The notes beneath the pieces were generated by a model. It made no database searches and was not told where the DNA came from. It saw only the letters and a list, made by a program, of their open reading frames with translations. Shown piece after piece: positions 47,464 through 55,682 of a stretch of DNA of 64,000 bases. The translations under genes and the position numbers were made by a program. How positions within the stretch are numbered: position 1 is the first letter of the stretch; every line of letters starts with the position of its first letter. This stretch comes from Hyphomicrobiales bacterium. Its GTDB lineage: Bacteria; Pseudomonadota; Alphaproteobacteria; Rhizobiales; Rhizobiaceae. The stretch spans positions 62,001 through 126,000 of the forward strand of contig UCEZ01000047.1 in assembly GCA_900471525.1 (NCBI GenBank). Reading direction: 5' to 3'.

Positions 47464-47490
47464 AAAAACGGCGGGGAAATCCCCGCCGTC
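47464..47490. terminator. Terminator between the YqaA-like and BA14K genes
   Basis: ACGGCGGGGA-AA-TCCCCGCCGT is a perfect 10-bp stem. A run of A to its left provides the T-run for the - strand BA14K transcript. The + strand gene ends about 18 bases before it. Confidence 0.82.
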
Positions 47491-47507
47491 GATCAAATGG
47501 AAGCGTT

Positions 47508-47945
47508 TCAGCGATAGGGCGAATAGCAGATTCTGTAGACGCCGCCATAGCTCAGGAACCGGTTGGTTGCCGGATTGTAAGAGCGGTACCGCGACAGGCA
47601 CCAGTCCACATGCGAACCGCCATACGAGTTGCGGTAGTAAGGCCGTGGGGCGATATAGACGTTGAGACCGGGGCGGTAGTAGGACCCGTACCCATAGTAA
47701 GGCCGGTAACCGTAATAGGGCCGATAGGGGCGATACGACCGGTAGCCATAATACGGCCGGTAACCGCGGTTATAGCCGCGATACTCCGGAACGCCGCGAC
47801 GACGTTGAACGGTCTGCACATCCGTCTGTTGGTCGATCTTCACGTCCGGAGCGGCCAGCGGTACCGCCTGCGAAGAGGCCAAAGGTGTCATGATGGAGGC
47901 AGCGCCCAACACGCAGCCAATAACGAAATTTCGAAATCCCGCCAT
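47508..47945 (-). CDS. BA14K family protein with Tyr-rich repeats
   Basis: A 145-residue secreted or surface protein. The signal peptide runs to about residue 30 (ASSQAVPLA). A middle region of about 45 residues is very rich in Tyr, Arg, Pro and Gly (units such as YRPYYGYRPYYGYGSYYRPG). The C-terminal BA14K motif is HVDWCLSRYRSYNPATNRFL, the family found first in Brucella as an immunoreactive lectin-like protein. The start may be the Met at 47945 (after AGGAAACAA) or four codons earlier at 47957. It probably sits at the cell surface. Confidence 0.85.
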   Translation of the reverse strand: MAGFRNFVIGCVLGAASIMTPLASSQAVPLAAPDVKIDQQTDVQTVQRRRGVPEYRGYNRGYRPYYGYRSYRPYRPYYGYRPYYGYGSYYRPGLNVYIAPRPYYRNSYGGSHVDWCLSRYRSYNPATNRFLSYGGVYRICYSPYR

Positions 47946-48164
47946 TTGTTTCCTCATTTCTCCCAAAAGGGTTTGCTTCGGTTGGTGTCCCTGTTTCATA
48001 TTAACGGCCGGTATTTTTGTTTTATTCGTGTTTTCGCCAATTGCCCGACTGCAAATCCTGCGTCTTTTCGACGCCTTGCCCTTCCAACTTGGCAGAATGC
48101 GCCAATATTCCCGGCAAGTCACTCTCGCGGTTATCAAAATCCTGTCAACCAGACGGAGGATACA

Positions 48165-49598
48165 TTGAGCTTGAAATTCGGCACGAGCGGCCTTCGCGGC
48201 CTTTCCACGGACCTGAACGGCCCGGCTGCCGCCGTCTACGCGACTGCGTTTGCGCAGTATCTCCTGTCGTCCGGCCAAGCCAGATCCGGCGACCCGATCC
48301 TCCTTGGCCGGGACTTTCGTTCCTCCAGCCCGGAAATTTCAGCCATTTGCGCGGGTGCATTGACCCGCGCCGGCCTGACCGTTCTGGATTGCGGCGCCGT
48401 GCCGACACCGGCGCTGGCGCTTTATGGCTTGGAAAAGGATGCGGCTGGCCTGATGATCACCGGTTCACACATCCCGGCCGACCGCAACGGCATCAAGTTC
48501 TATCGGCCGGACGGCGAGATCGCCAAGGCCGATGAAGAGGCGATCGGTGCTGCGGCAGCCGAGATTACGACGCAGTCGGTACGCATCGACGCGACACCGG
48601 GCTCGGCCGCGGATCATTCCGAACCAGCGAAGGCGCTTTTCCTTGCCCGCAATAAGGCAATCCTGCCCGCCGGCGCATTGTCCGGGCTGAAGATCGGCGT
48701 CTACCAGCACAGCACCGTGGCGCGCGACCTGTTCGTCGAGGTGCTCTCCTATTATGGCGCGGACGTCATACCGCTTGGCCGCTCTGCCAATTTCATTCCG
48801 GTCGATACCGAAGCCGTTTCGCCGGCGACGGTCGATCTGCTCAAGGCGTGGGCGAAAGAATACAGGCTCGATGCGATCGTCTCGGCCGACGGCGATGGAG
48901 ACCGCCCGCTCGTCAGCGACGAGACCGGCCTGCCCTTGCGCGGTGATCTTCTGGGTCTGATAGCCGCCGAGTTTACTGGGGCCGCGGTCGCGGTGACGCC
49001 GGTCACCTCAAATTCCGGCCTGGAGCGTCGACAGAGCCTCTCCATCCTGCGCACCCGCGTCGGTTCGCCCTTCGTCATCGAGGGCATGCTGGAGGCCGTC
49101 CGCAGTGGCCAGACGGGCGTCGTCGGCTTCGAGGCCAATGGCGGCACGCTGACCGCCACCGACTTCACCCTCAACGGCATCCTGCTCAAAGCCCTGCCGA
49201 CACGCGACAGCTTCCTGCCGGTGCTCGCAGTGCTCTTTCTCGCCGCACGCAGCGGTAAGCGTCTCTCGGCGCTTGCTGCGGGCTATGCCCTGCCGGCGGC
49301 GCTGAGCGACCGGATCGAGAATTTCCCGCTTGAGACAAGTGCTGCGCTGATGGCCTATCTGCGCGCCGGCGTGGACAATCTCTCCGCCTTTCTGGCTCCC
49401 ATAGGCGCGCCGGAATCCGTCAGCGACATCGACGGGTTACGGGTCACGCTGACGGACAGCAGCGTCATTCATTTCCGTCCCTCGGGCAACGCGCCGGAGA
49501 TGCGCTGTTACGTTGAAGCGGAAACTTCCGATCAGGCACAGAGGCTTCTCGAACAGGGCCTTGATTCTATCCGCGCCTTCGCCCGGCAATACGGCTGA
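48165..49598 (+). CDS. Phosphohexomutase (phosphomannomutase/phosphoglucomutase family)
   Basis: A 477-residue alpha-D-phosphohexomutase. Domain motifs in order: FGTSGLRG at the N-terminus, the active-site serine loop LMITGSHIPADRNGIKFY, the Mg-binding loop SADGDGDRPL, the sugar-specificity loop GFEANGG, and the phosphate-binding RPSGNAPEMRCY. The start is a TTG at 48165 after GGAGGATACA. In rhizobia such an enzyme supplies GDP-mannose/fucose precursors for polysaccharides (NoeK-like), but GlmM or Pgm activity cannot be excluded. It stands alone before tRNA-Leu. Confidence 0.88.
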   Translation: MSLKFGTSGLRGLSTDLNGPAAAVYATAFAQYLLSSGQARSGDPILLGRDFRSSSPEISAICAGALTRAGLTVLDCGAVPTPALALYGLEKDAAGLMITGSHIPADRNGIKFYRPDGEIAKADEEAIGAAAAEITTQSVRIDATPGSAADHSEPAKALFLARNKAILPAGALSGLKIGVYQHSTVARDLFVEVLSYYGADVIPLGRSANFIPVDTEAVSPATVDLLKAWAKEYRLDAIVSADGDGDRPLVSDETGLPLRGDLLGLIAAEFTGAAVAVTPVTSNSGLERRQSLSILRTRVGSPFVIEGMLEAVRSGQTGVVGFEANGGTLTATDFTLNGILLKALPTRDSFLPVLAVLFLAARSGKRLSALAAGYALPAALSDRIENFPLETSAALMAYLRAGVDNLSAFLAPIGAPESVSDIDGLRVTLTDSSVIHFRPSGNAPEMRCYVEAETSDQAQRLLEQGLDSIRAFARQYG

Positions 49599-49708
49599 AG
49601 CTGGAGGCTTCGCCAGACCGTCGCACGCCAATTTCGTGGAAAACCGTTGTGATCCAACGGTTTGTTTGACTTTCCGCAGTGGTTTTCAAGAAAACTTCAA
49701 AAACCCTG

Positions 49709-49737
49709 TTGACACCTGCCCGTGAGCCCCTTACATC
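49709..49737 (+). promoter_or_regulatory. Promoter of tRNA-Leu
   Basis: A perfect TTGACA -35 (49709-49714), a 17-base spacer and TACATC as -10. It places the start about 4 bases before the mature tRNA 5' end. Confidence 0.65.
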
Positions 49738-49747
49738 CCCGTCCGTC

Positions 49748-49834
49748 GCCCAGATGGCGGAATTGGTAGACGCGCCAGCTTCAGGTGCTGGTACTCGAAA
49801 GGGTGTGGAGGTTCGAGTCCTCTTCTGGGCACCA
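49748..49834 (+). tRNA. tRNA-Leu (anticodon CAG)
   Basis: An 87-base class II tRNA. The acceptor GCCCAGA pairs with TCTGGGC before A73 and the encoded CCA. The anticodon stem CCAGC/GCTGG has loop TTCAGGT (CAG). A long variable arm and the T-arm GAGGTTCGAGTCCTC follow. It reads CUG codons. The region just downstream contains an insertion-sequence remnant and then an accessory catabolic cluster. Confidence 0.96.
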
Positions 49835-49928
49835 TTCCATTTTTGATCTTAGCCAGATCAATATGTTAAGCCTCTCCAAGAGATTGCGCATTAGGCACCT
49901 TGTAACAAAGGTGTGTAACAGTGCGCTT

Positions 49929-50096
49929 TCAATTGGTGCGCTCTATGGTCTCTAAAGGCTCTTCCATTCCCCGCTTTGTGAAGCGCATTCCGCCCCATAT
50001 AAAGAGCCGAATGGTTGGCCCATACACTCGCCATTCTGCTTCGCGGTAGGGTGTCGCATCTCGCTTAAGCTCGTCGCTGAAATTGGATTTGCTCAT
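49929..50096 (-). pseudogene. Remnant of an IS3-family transposase orfA
   Basis: The 55-residue frame starts MSKSNFSDELKRDA, which matches the standard N-terminus of IS3-family OrfA proteins (MSK-NFSDEFKRDAV as I recall it). After about residue 14 the match is lost and the frame ends at a stop. The start region AGAAGGCTATC before the ATG also resembles such elements. I read it as a truncated, rearranged transposase gene, not a working one. No inverted-repeat ends could be fixed. Confidence 0.55.
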
Positions 50097-50209
50097 GATA
50101 GCCTTCTTGCCTCAAATTTAGGAAAGAAGGTCTCTACAAATCTCGAGGCAATTCACGCCAAGTATCCCGCGTCACAGCTCGCTGATCCTGTTTGACGATC
50201 AGTGCCCGT

Positions 50210-50449
50210 TCAAAAGAAGCCACGAATAGTCCGCTTCGTTATGTTATTCCACGTTGTATAGACATATTCATGGGCCACGCTGATAAAGTAGCTCGCCCGC
50301 GACAAACACTCGTTGGAGAAAATTTCAACAAGCATCGCCGTTGTCGCCTCCGGCTCTATCCGGCCTGCTCGTTCAAGAGGTTCAGTGATGGCCTTCGAGA
50401 GTTCTGCCTTTTTTTTCCGGACCGGGGCCTGGAAACAGTTCGACTTTAG
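50210..50449 (-). pseudogene. Decayed reading frame, unknown
   Basis: A 79-codon open stretch on the - strand with protein-like composition (AITEPLERAGRIEPEATTAM, then LSRASYFISVAHEYVYTTWN) but with no start codon upstream after its preceding stop; an internal ATG would give only 41 residues. It may be the tail of a gene lost at the island border. The opposite strand has an 85-codon frame rich in Arg and Cys that looks like its shadow. No family is recognised. Confidence 0.3.
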
Positions 50450-50469
50450 CTATCGGCCTATCGGACGCC

Positions 50470-51498
50470 TCAGTCTTCCATTGGCCAGGTATCGGAGAGG
50501 CGGTACCCGGTCTGGAAGGGGTCGGCGGGATCGACCATCAGCTGCTTGGTTCCGATAACCCAGGCGCGACCGGAAATTATCGGGCTGATTCCGGGCGTAC
50601 CGTTGACGTCCAGTTCATGGTCGATGCTGCAATGGAATTCGGTGTCCAGGAGCGAAATGCCCGTGAACCTGTCACCAGCCTTCATCAGTCCCTTGGCATG
50701 CAGAACGGCCATGCGCGCGGAGCAGCCGGTGCCGCAAGGCGAACGATCGATCTTGCCCGGCCGGATAGCCACCGCGTTTTTGCCGCGCAGAACACCGTCC
50801 CTCATGACGGCGGGATCGGTGAACTGGCAGAAGGAAATATGACTCCAGTCGTTGACAGGATGCCTAAATCCGAGCTGCTCATTTGCGGCCTCTGTGATCT
50901 TCACGCCCATCAGCGCAATCTCGCGGGCTTGGTCGGGGGTGAGGCTCAGGCCGATCGAGGCTGCGTCGACGATGACGAAGCTGTCGCCGCCATAGGCTGT
51001 GTCAACGGTTACCGTGCCGATCCCTTCGACTTCGATCTTCGCGTCGAGCTTGTCGGCAAAGGACGGTACGTTGCGGATGCGGATCCGTTCGGCCTTGCCG
51101 TCGCGGCATTCAGCTTCGACTTCGATCAGGCCGCCGGGCGCCTCCAGGACCAGGCGAGTTATCGGTTCCTGCATCGGGATGATCCCGGTGTCCAGCAGGA
51201 CGGTCGAGACGCACATCGAATTCGATCCGGACATCGGGGGCGTATCGGCTGGCTCCATGATGATCCAGCCCATCTGGGCCTTCGGGTTCTTCGGCGGCAC
51301 CAGCAGGTTGACATGCCGGAAGACACCACCGCGTGGTTCGTTCAGGACGAAGTTACGGAGCGTTTCGTCTTCGGCGATCCAGCGGGACTGCTCCCAGACG
51401 GTTGCTCCCGGAGGCGGTGCAACGCCGCCAACGATAACGTCGCCGACTTCGCCTTCGGCATGGCAACTAACGACGTGGACGATCTTGGATGAGCGCAA
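50470..51498 (-). CDS. Proline racemase superfamily enzyme with Ser/Cys active site
   Basis: A 342-residue member of the proline racemase superfamily. The two catalytic positions are Ser90 (in [10 protein letters not shown], where classical racemases have Cys) and Cys255 (in [13 protein letters not shown]). Family knowledge: Cys/Cys pairs mean proline racemase or 4-hydroxyproline 2-epimerase, Cys/Thr means trans-3-hydroxyproline dehydratase. Ser/Cys pairs are a separate group in which hydroxyproline epimerisation has been reported. Epimerisation of a hydroxylated or other cyclic imino acid is thus likely. It is the last gene of the unit starting with the binding protein at 54616, 43 bases after the ABC ATPase. 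Confidence 0.85.
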   Translation of the reverse strand: MRSSKIVHVVSCHAEGEVGDVIVGGVAPPPGATVWEQSRWIAEDETLRNFVLNEPRGGVFRHVNLLVPPKNPKAQMGWIIMEPADTPPMSGSNSMCVSTVLLDTGIIPMQEPITRLVLEAPGGLIEVEAECRDGKAERIRIRNVPSFADKLDAKIEVEGIGTVTVDTAYGGDSFVIVDAASIGLSLTPDQAREIALMGVKITEAANEQLGFRHPVNDWSHISFCQFTDPAVMRDGVLRGKNAVAIRPGKIDRSPCGTGCSARMAVLHAKGLMKAGDRFTGISLLDTEFHCSIDHELDVNGTPGISPIISGRAWVIGTKQLMVDPADPFQTGYRLSDTWPMED

Positions 51499-51541
51499 TT
51501 TTACATTCCTCAGTTGCTGAGAAACCGGAACGCGATTGCGT

Positions 51542-52261
51542 TCAGATTGATTTCAGGAAGGCTGCGGTTTCCGGCTTCTCGGGGTTGTCGAATATTTGCT
51601 CCGACGAGCCGATCTCGTGAATGCGCCCCTCACGGAAGAAGGCGACGCGGTCGGACACTTCCCGCGCGAAACGCATTTCGTGGGTGACGACGATCATTGT
51701 CATGCCCTCTTTCGACAGCATGCGCATCGTATCAAGCACTTCGCCGACGAGTTGCGGATCGAGCGCAGAGGTTACCTCGTCGAACAGCATGTAGTCGGGC
51801 GACATCGCCAACGCTCTTGCGATTGCCATTCGTTGCTGCTGGCCGCCGGAAAGGCGCGATGGAAACACCGCGAGCTTTTCCTTCAGCCCGACGTGAGACA
51901 GTTGCTCGATGGCAATCATCTCCGCCTCATCCTTGGATTTTCCGAGGACCTTCCTGAGAGCGAGCGTCACGTTCTCAAGGACCGTCAGGTGAGGGAAAGC
52001 ATTCCACTGCTGAAACACGATGCCGATACGACGGCGCAGCTTGTTGAGGTCCGTGGCTTTGGAATGAACTTCCAACCCATCGATCGTGATACGTCCCTGC
52101 TGGATTCCCTCAAGGCCGTTGATGCACATCAACATCGTCGACTTGCCGGAACCCGAGCCGCCGATCATCGACAGGACTTCGCCCTTCTGGACCGTCAGGT
52201 CGACACCTTTCAGCACATGTAGCGGGCCGAATTGCTTGTGTACGTTCTCAATTGCGATCAT
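51542..52261 (-). CDS. Polar amino acid ABC transporter ATP-binding protein
   Basis: A 239-residue ATPase of the GlnQ/HisP class. Walker [10 protein letters not shown], the Q-loop region [17 protein letters not shown], signature [15 protein letters not shown] and Walker [13 protein letters not shown] are all present. The start at 52261 overlaps the permease stop (ATGA), which favours it over the Met four codons earlier. It works with the two permeases and the binding protein encoded upstream. Confidence 0.93.
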   Translation of the reverse strand: MIAIENVHKQFGPLHVLKGVDLTVQKGEVLSMIGGSGSGKSTMLMCINGLEGIQQGRITIDGLEVHSKATDLNKLRRRIGIVFQQWNAFPHLTVLENVTLALRKVLGKSKDEAEMIAIEQLSHVGLKEKLAVFPSRLSGGQQQRMAIARALAMSPDYMLFDEVTSALDPQLVGEVLDTMRMLSKEGMTMIVVTHEMRFAREVSDRVAFFREGRIHEIGSSEQIFDNPEKPETAAFLKSI

Positions 52262-52911
52262 TGCGTGCCCCACTTTTTCTCAAGTTGATTTCCGAGCCTG
52301 GCGATTGGAAAGCTCATCACGAAGTAGATCAGCCCGGTGATGCCCAAGATCAGCAAGGGCTCCTGAACTCGGGCTGTTACGATCTGCGAACTGCGCAGGA
52401 GCTCCACGATGCCAATCCACAGGACCAGAGCCGTGTCTTTCATCACGCCGAGCGCCAGTCCGAGCCAACTCGGAAAGACGACCCTTGTCGCGATCGGGAG
52501 CGTGATGGATGTCAGTTCCTGCAGCCAGCTGAGGCCGAGAGATCGCGCCGCCCTGCGTGTCGTCTGAGGGACCGCGCCGACCCCACTTCTGACGATCTCC
52601 GTACAGAATGCCGACGCGTAGATTCCCAAGCATATGCAGCCGACCGTAAAGGTCGGCCAGTTGAGCTTGAGCATGCTGTTGAATGAATTGAACAACACGA
52701 GCTGAATGAGGAGCGGGACGGACCGGAATACGTCAAGGACGGCACCGAGAGTGTTGCTGATCCACCAGGGAGAGCTTGCTCTGACAAGACCGAACAAGAC
52801 GCCCAGACATGTTCCGATTATGACGGCGACCAGCGTAATCGAGAGCGTAGTCACGGCTCCCGAAAGGAGGAACTGGAAGTCGCCCCAGGTAAATGATCCA
52901 CCAAAGTACAT
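52258..52911 (-). CDS. Polar amino acid ABC transporter permease (second)
   Basis: A 217-residue permease of the HisMQ family, with about five transmembrane segments. The cytoplasmic loop GVGAVPQTTRRAARSLGLSW is the EAA-type motif that contacts the ATPase. Its stop overlaps the ATPase start, and nine bases separate it from the other permease. Confidence 0.9.
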   Translation of the reverse strand: MYFGGSFTWGDFQFLLSGAVTTLSITLVAVIIGTCLGVLFGLVRASSPWWISNTLGAVLDVFRSVPLLIQLVLFNSFNSMLKLNWPTFTVGCICLGIYASAFCTEIVRSGVGAVPQTTRRAARSLGLSWLQELTSITLPIATRVVFPSWLGLALGVMKDTALVLWIGIVELLRSSQIVTARVQEPLLILGITGLIYFVMSFPIARLGNQLEKKWGTQ

Positions 52912-52920
52912 CGCAGCCTC

Positions 52921-53583
52921 CTAGTATCGGAACAAGCGCCAGGCCACGATGCGCGCAGACAACGTGAAGGCTTTGGAAATGAGGTAGTAGAGGGCGGCAG
53001 CGACGAAAAAGTACTCGAATGTCCTGTAAGTTACGACATTGAGCTTCTGGGTGACGCCCGTGAGGTCCGTGTTGAGGCCGACGACGACCCCCAGGGAACT
53101 CATCAGAATGGACCACACCATCTGGTTGGTCATGGCGTGGAAAACCGCCCGCAGCATTTGCGGGAGCACGACGTACCAGATGGTTTGCGCAGCACCCAGC
53201 CCGAGCGATCGCGCCGCTCGTGTCTGCGTCTCGGGAACGGCTGCGAACCCGCCGCGAAACGTTTCCGCGAGGTAGCCCGCATTGTTGAAGGTGATTCCGA
53301 ACAACAGTGCCGCATAGGAGCTGACCTGCAGCCCGAGCGAGCCCAGACCGAAGTAGAGCATATAAATCTGGAACAGTGCCGGCGTGTTTCTCGCCGTCTC
53401 GATCCAGGCGTCGGCTGGCCAGATCAGATATTTTTTCGTTGATCGTTTACCGAGGGCCAGAAAAATGGCGAGAACTGTTCCAAACAGCATGGCCAGGCCG
53501 GCGATCTCGACCGTTTCCAAAGAACCCCAAAGCAGGTCGGGAAGCGATCGCAGGACCGGCCTCCACTGGAACTGATAGTCCAT
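52921..53583 (-). CDS. Polar amino acid ABC transporter permease (first)
   Basis: A 220-residue HisMQ-type permease, partner of the preceding gene. The EAA loop is GGFAAVPETQTRAARSLGLG; the N-terminal helix LETVEIAGLAMLFGTVLAIF is typical. A 211-base gap separates it from the binding-protein gene, and I see no gene there. The gap may hold a hairpin that lowers permease expression relative to the binding protein. Confidence 0.9.
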   Translation of the reverse strand: MDYQFQWRPVLRSLPDLLWGSLETVEIAGLAMLFGTVLAIFLALGKRSTKKYLIWPADAWIETARNTPALFQIYMLYFGLGSLGLQVSSYAALLFGITFNNAGYLAETFRGGFAAVPETQTRAARSLGLGAAQTIWYVVLPQMLRAVFHAMTNQMVWSILMSSLGVVVGLNTDLTGVTQKLNVVTYRTFEYFFVAAALYYLISKAFTLSARIVAWRLFRY

Positions 53584-53794
53584 TTGCTACCCCATTCTCT
53601 GTAAGTGGTTGCGTACCGCAGCATTGGCCACAAAGAGCAACTCGAGGGCCAAAAATGCCTCGGAGAGCCGGCTCGACCGTATGTCTGTTAACGATCAGCG
53701 CTGGCAGGCTTCTCGCTCGCAGCAACCCAATTGTGCTCTCCAGTGGCACCCGATCGATTGTGATCGGGTGCTTTCTTTGATGAGACAGGCCTGG

Positions 53795-54616
53795 CTATCG
53801 GTAGACGCCGGGAACGGTGAGGTCTGGCGCTGTGCCGGCGTCTTCGCCAATCCACTTATTGTAAAGCTCAGCGTACCTTCCGGAGCGAACCTGGCGGTTC
53901 AGGAACAGGTTGATATAGTTGAGCCAGCCTTGTTCCTGTCGCTTGACGATCAGCGCGCAATAGTCGGCATCGACCGGGGCGGGGCCAACTATCTTCAAGC
54001 CCGGGTATTTGCCGGACGCGATGATCGCCGCCGCAATCGTTGACGTGGTGTAGGTCGCATCGATGCGCTTCTGTCCGAGCGCCAGGAATGTGTCCGACTG
54101 GCTCTGGAACGTCAGCATCTGGGAGTTGGGATCGTTCGCCTTCTTGACCTGTTCGGCGAGTGCAAGCGTTTCATACGCGCCGGCCGGGCCTCCGACCGTG
54201 TGCCCCTTGATGTCGTCCGGTCCCTTGATACCCGAATCTTCGCGCGCCAATACGATCGTCTCGAACACGAAATATGGAATCGAGAAACCCACGGTTTTCG
54301 CGCGTTCCAGCGTATCGGAGGCGACGGCAACGGCCACATCGGCCCGGTCCGACAAGACTGCGGGAATACGGTCGTTTTCCGGTGTGTCTACGATCTCGAC
54401 TTCGACGCCCAGCGCCTTGCCGAGGTCATTGCAGTAGTCCACGTCGAAACCGATCGGCTTGTTATCGGCATCGCGCGAGCCATTTGGCGGGAAGTCGAGT
54501 TCGACGGCACAGCGAAGCTTGCCTGCACTGATGACGTCGTCCAGTTGGTCTGCATGGGCAGCCGAGCCGCAAATCGTTGCGGCGGCAAGAGCCATGAACG
54601 GGATGATTTTCCTCAT
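53795..54616 (-). CDS. Polar amino acid ABC transporter substrate-binding protein
   Basis: A 273-residue periplasmic binding protein (SBP_bac_3). A signal peptide of about 22 residues ends at SAAHA. The segments AGKLRCAVELDFPPNGSRDADNK and IGFDVDYCNDLGKALGVEVE, and the VAVASDTLERAKTVGFSIPY region, are characteristic. The substrate pocket cannot be predicted; context suggests hydroxyproline or a related imino acid or betaine. It is the first gene of the transport unit, with two operator palindromes directly upstream. Confidence 0.9.
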   Translation of the reverse strand: MRKIIPFMALAAATICGSAAHADQLDDVISAGKLRCAVELDFPPNGSRDADNKPIGFDVDYCNDLGKALGVEVEIVDTPENDRIPAVLSDRADVAVAVASDTLERAKTVGFSIPYFVFETIVLAREDSGIKGPDDIKGHTVGGPAGAYETLALAEQVKKANDPNSQMLTFQSQSDTFLALGQKRIDATYTTSTIAAAIIASGKYPGLKIVGPAPVDADYCALIVKRQEQGWLNYINLFLNRQVRSGRYAELYNKWIGEDAGTAPDLTVPGVYR

Positions 54617-54662
54617 TTTCAGTTCCTCTCTTTGTTATCGGTTCATCTTTAGAATATCGACT

Positions 54663-54674
54663 ATCGTATACGTA
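54663..54674. promoter_or_regulatory. GntR operator candidate, site A (transport unit)
   Basis: ATCGTATACGTA shares the core CGTATACG of the cluster-wide palindrome, with its right end imperfect. It lies 47 bases upstream of the binding-protein start. Its centre is 64 bases from site B. Confidence 0.6.
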
Positions 54675-54725
54675 CTTTTGAAGCCAATTTTCAGGACGCC
54701 ACGCCTTGTAGAAAACATCTAAGGA

Positions 54726-54739
54726 TATCGTATACGATA
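54726..54739. promoter_or_regulatory. GntR operator candidate, site B (transport unit)
   Basis: TATCGTATACGATA is a perfect 14-bp palindrome between the reductase stop and the binding-protein start. Together with site A it brackets the probable promoter, an arrangement suited to looping or cooperative repression. Confidence 0.75.
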
Positions 54740-54764
54740 GTCTTTGTGAGTCAATATGGGCAGG

Positions 54765-55682
54765 TCAGCCCGTCATGCCTGCGGCAATCATCTCGCGCGC
54801 CACTCTGCAAGCCGCGAGATCCCAAGCTGCGCAGCCGACGCTTTTGAAGAAAACCGGCCGTGCAACATTTGTCGTACCCTTGAGGACCTCGCCAAGGGAG
54901 ATCACACCTGACCAGTCGACGCCGGCCTGAATGAGATCGCCGGCTTCGTGGCGAGCGCCGACAGGATCGTCGACGATGACTGCACTTGCCAACACCGTCT
55001 CCCTGCCCACTTCGGCCGCGTCGGGCGTAAAGGCCCCCACGCCCACAACAAGCCGACCCTCTGTTGCCGCCTCCGTGTAGACAGGCATCTTGCTTGTGGT
55101 CAGCGTAACGACGATGTCGATAAAGGACCAATCGCGATCCGCGAAAGGTCTGACACCACGGGAGGAATGCCTGGCGCAGAACAGTTCCTCTTCCTCCCGG
55201 GAAATACCGGCGACGACAAGATCGACATCCGGATAGAAGGATGACAGCGCCTGCACATGCGTCGAAGCCTGCTTGCCGGTGCCGATGATCGCGATAACCT
55301 TCGGCTGTGTTTTCCGAAGCCGGCTGATCGCCAGCAGCGTTATGGCTGCCGTTCGCCGACCAGTGACGGTCGGGCCATCAAGGGCGAACAGCGAGACGCC
55401 GGTGACGGCGTCATAGGCCACGACCTCCCCGTTGATCGTCGCAAGATTGCGGGAGAAGTTCGAAGGGCAAACATTGACCAGTTTATGGATCGCAATGTCC
55501 TGAGCGCTGGCGGGCATGGAGAGCATGACGCCGCCTGCCGCAAGCGGCGTGACCAATCGCTCGGGACTGGCGATCTCGCCAGCTGTGTATTCGGCCACGG
55601 TTCTCTCCAGTTCCCCGACAAGCAAATCGAAGGGGAGCAAACTTTCGGTGGACTTCGCATCGAAGCGCTGGATTGTCATCAC
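54765..55682 (-). CDS. Ornithine cyclodeaminase/mu-crystallin family; likely delta-1-pyrroline-2-carboxylate reductase
   Basis: A 305-residue NAD(P)-dependent protein of the OCD/mu-crystallin family. The Rossmann motif is IIGTGKQASTHVQAL (about 130-145), followed by the VVTLTTSKMPVY segment. The ATG overlaps the stop of the dehydratase gene by four bases, so the two are coupled. In known trans-3-hydroxyproline pathways the dehydratase product, delta-1-pyrroline-2-carboxylate, is reduced to L-proline by exactly this family (LhpI-like). That role is therefore strongly favoured over ornithine cyclodeaminase or alanine dehydrogenase. Confidence 0.85.
   Translation of the reverse strand: MMTIQRFDAKSTESLLPFDLLVGELERTVAEYTAGEIASPERLVTPLAAGGVMLSMPASAQDIAIHKLVNVCPSNFSRNLATINGEVVAYDAVTGVSLFALDGPTVTGRRTAAITLLAISRLRKTQPKVIAIIGTGKQASTHVQALSSFYPDVDLVVAGISREEEELFCARHSSRGVRPFADRDWSFIDIVVTLTTSKMPVYTEAATEGRLVVGVGAFTPDAAEVGRETVLASAVIVDDPVGARHEAGDLIQAGVDWSGVISLGEVLKGTTNVARPVFFKSVGCAAWDLAACRVAREMIAAGMTG

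Larger units (their letters stand above)
49835..50469. other. Gene-poor scar region after tRNA-Leu
   Basis: About 635 bases with no intact gene. It looks less GC-rich than its neighbours. It holds an IS3-type transposase start remnant (49929-50096, -) and a decayed open frame (50210-50449, -). The rest shows no recognisable coding sequence. A past insertion/deletion at the tRNA is the simplest reading. Confidence 0.6.

Noticed and set aside
47640..47790. Short tandem-like DNA repeats that might suggest a CRISPR array or satellite
   Set aside because: They are the codons of the Tyr/Pro/Gly-rich stretch in the BA14K protein; units are irregular and there are no spacers.
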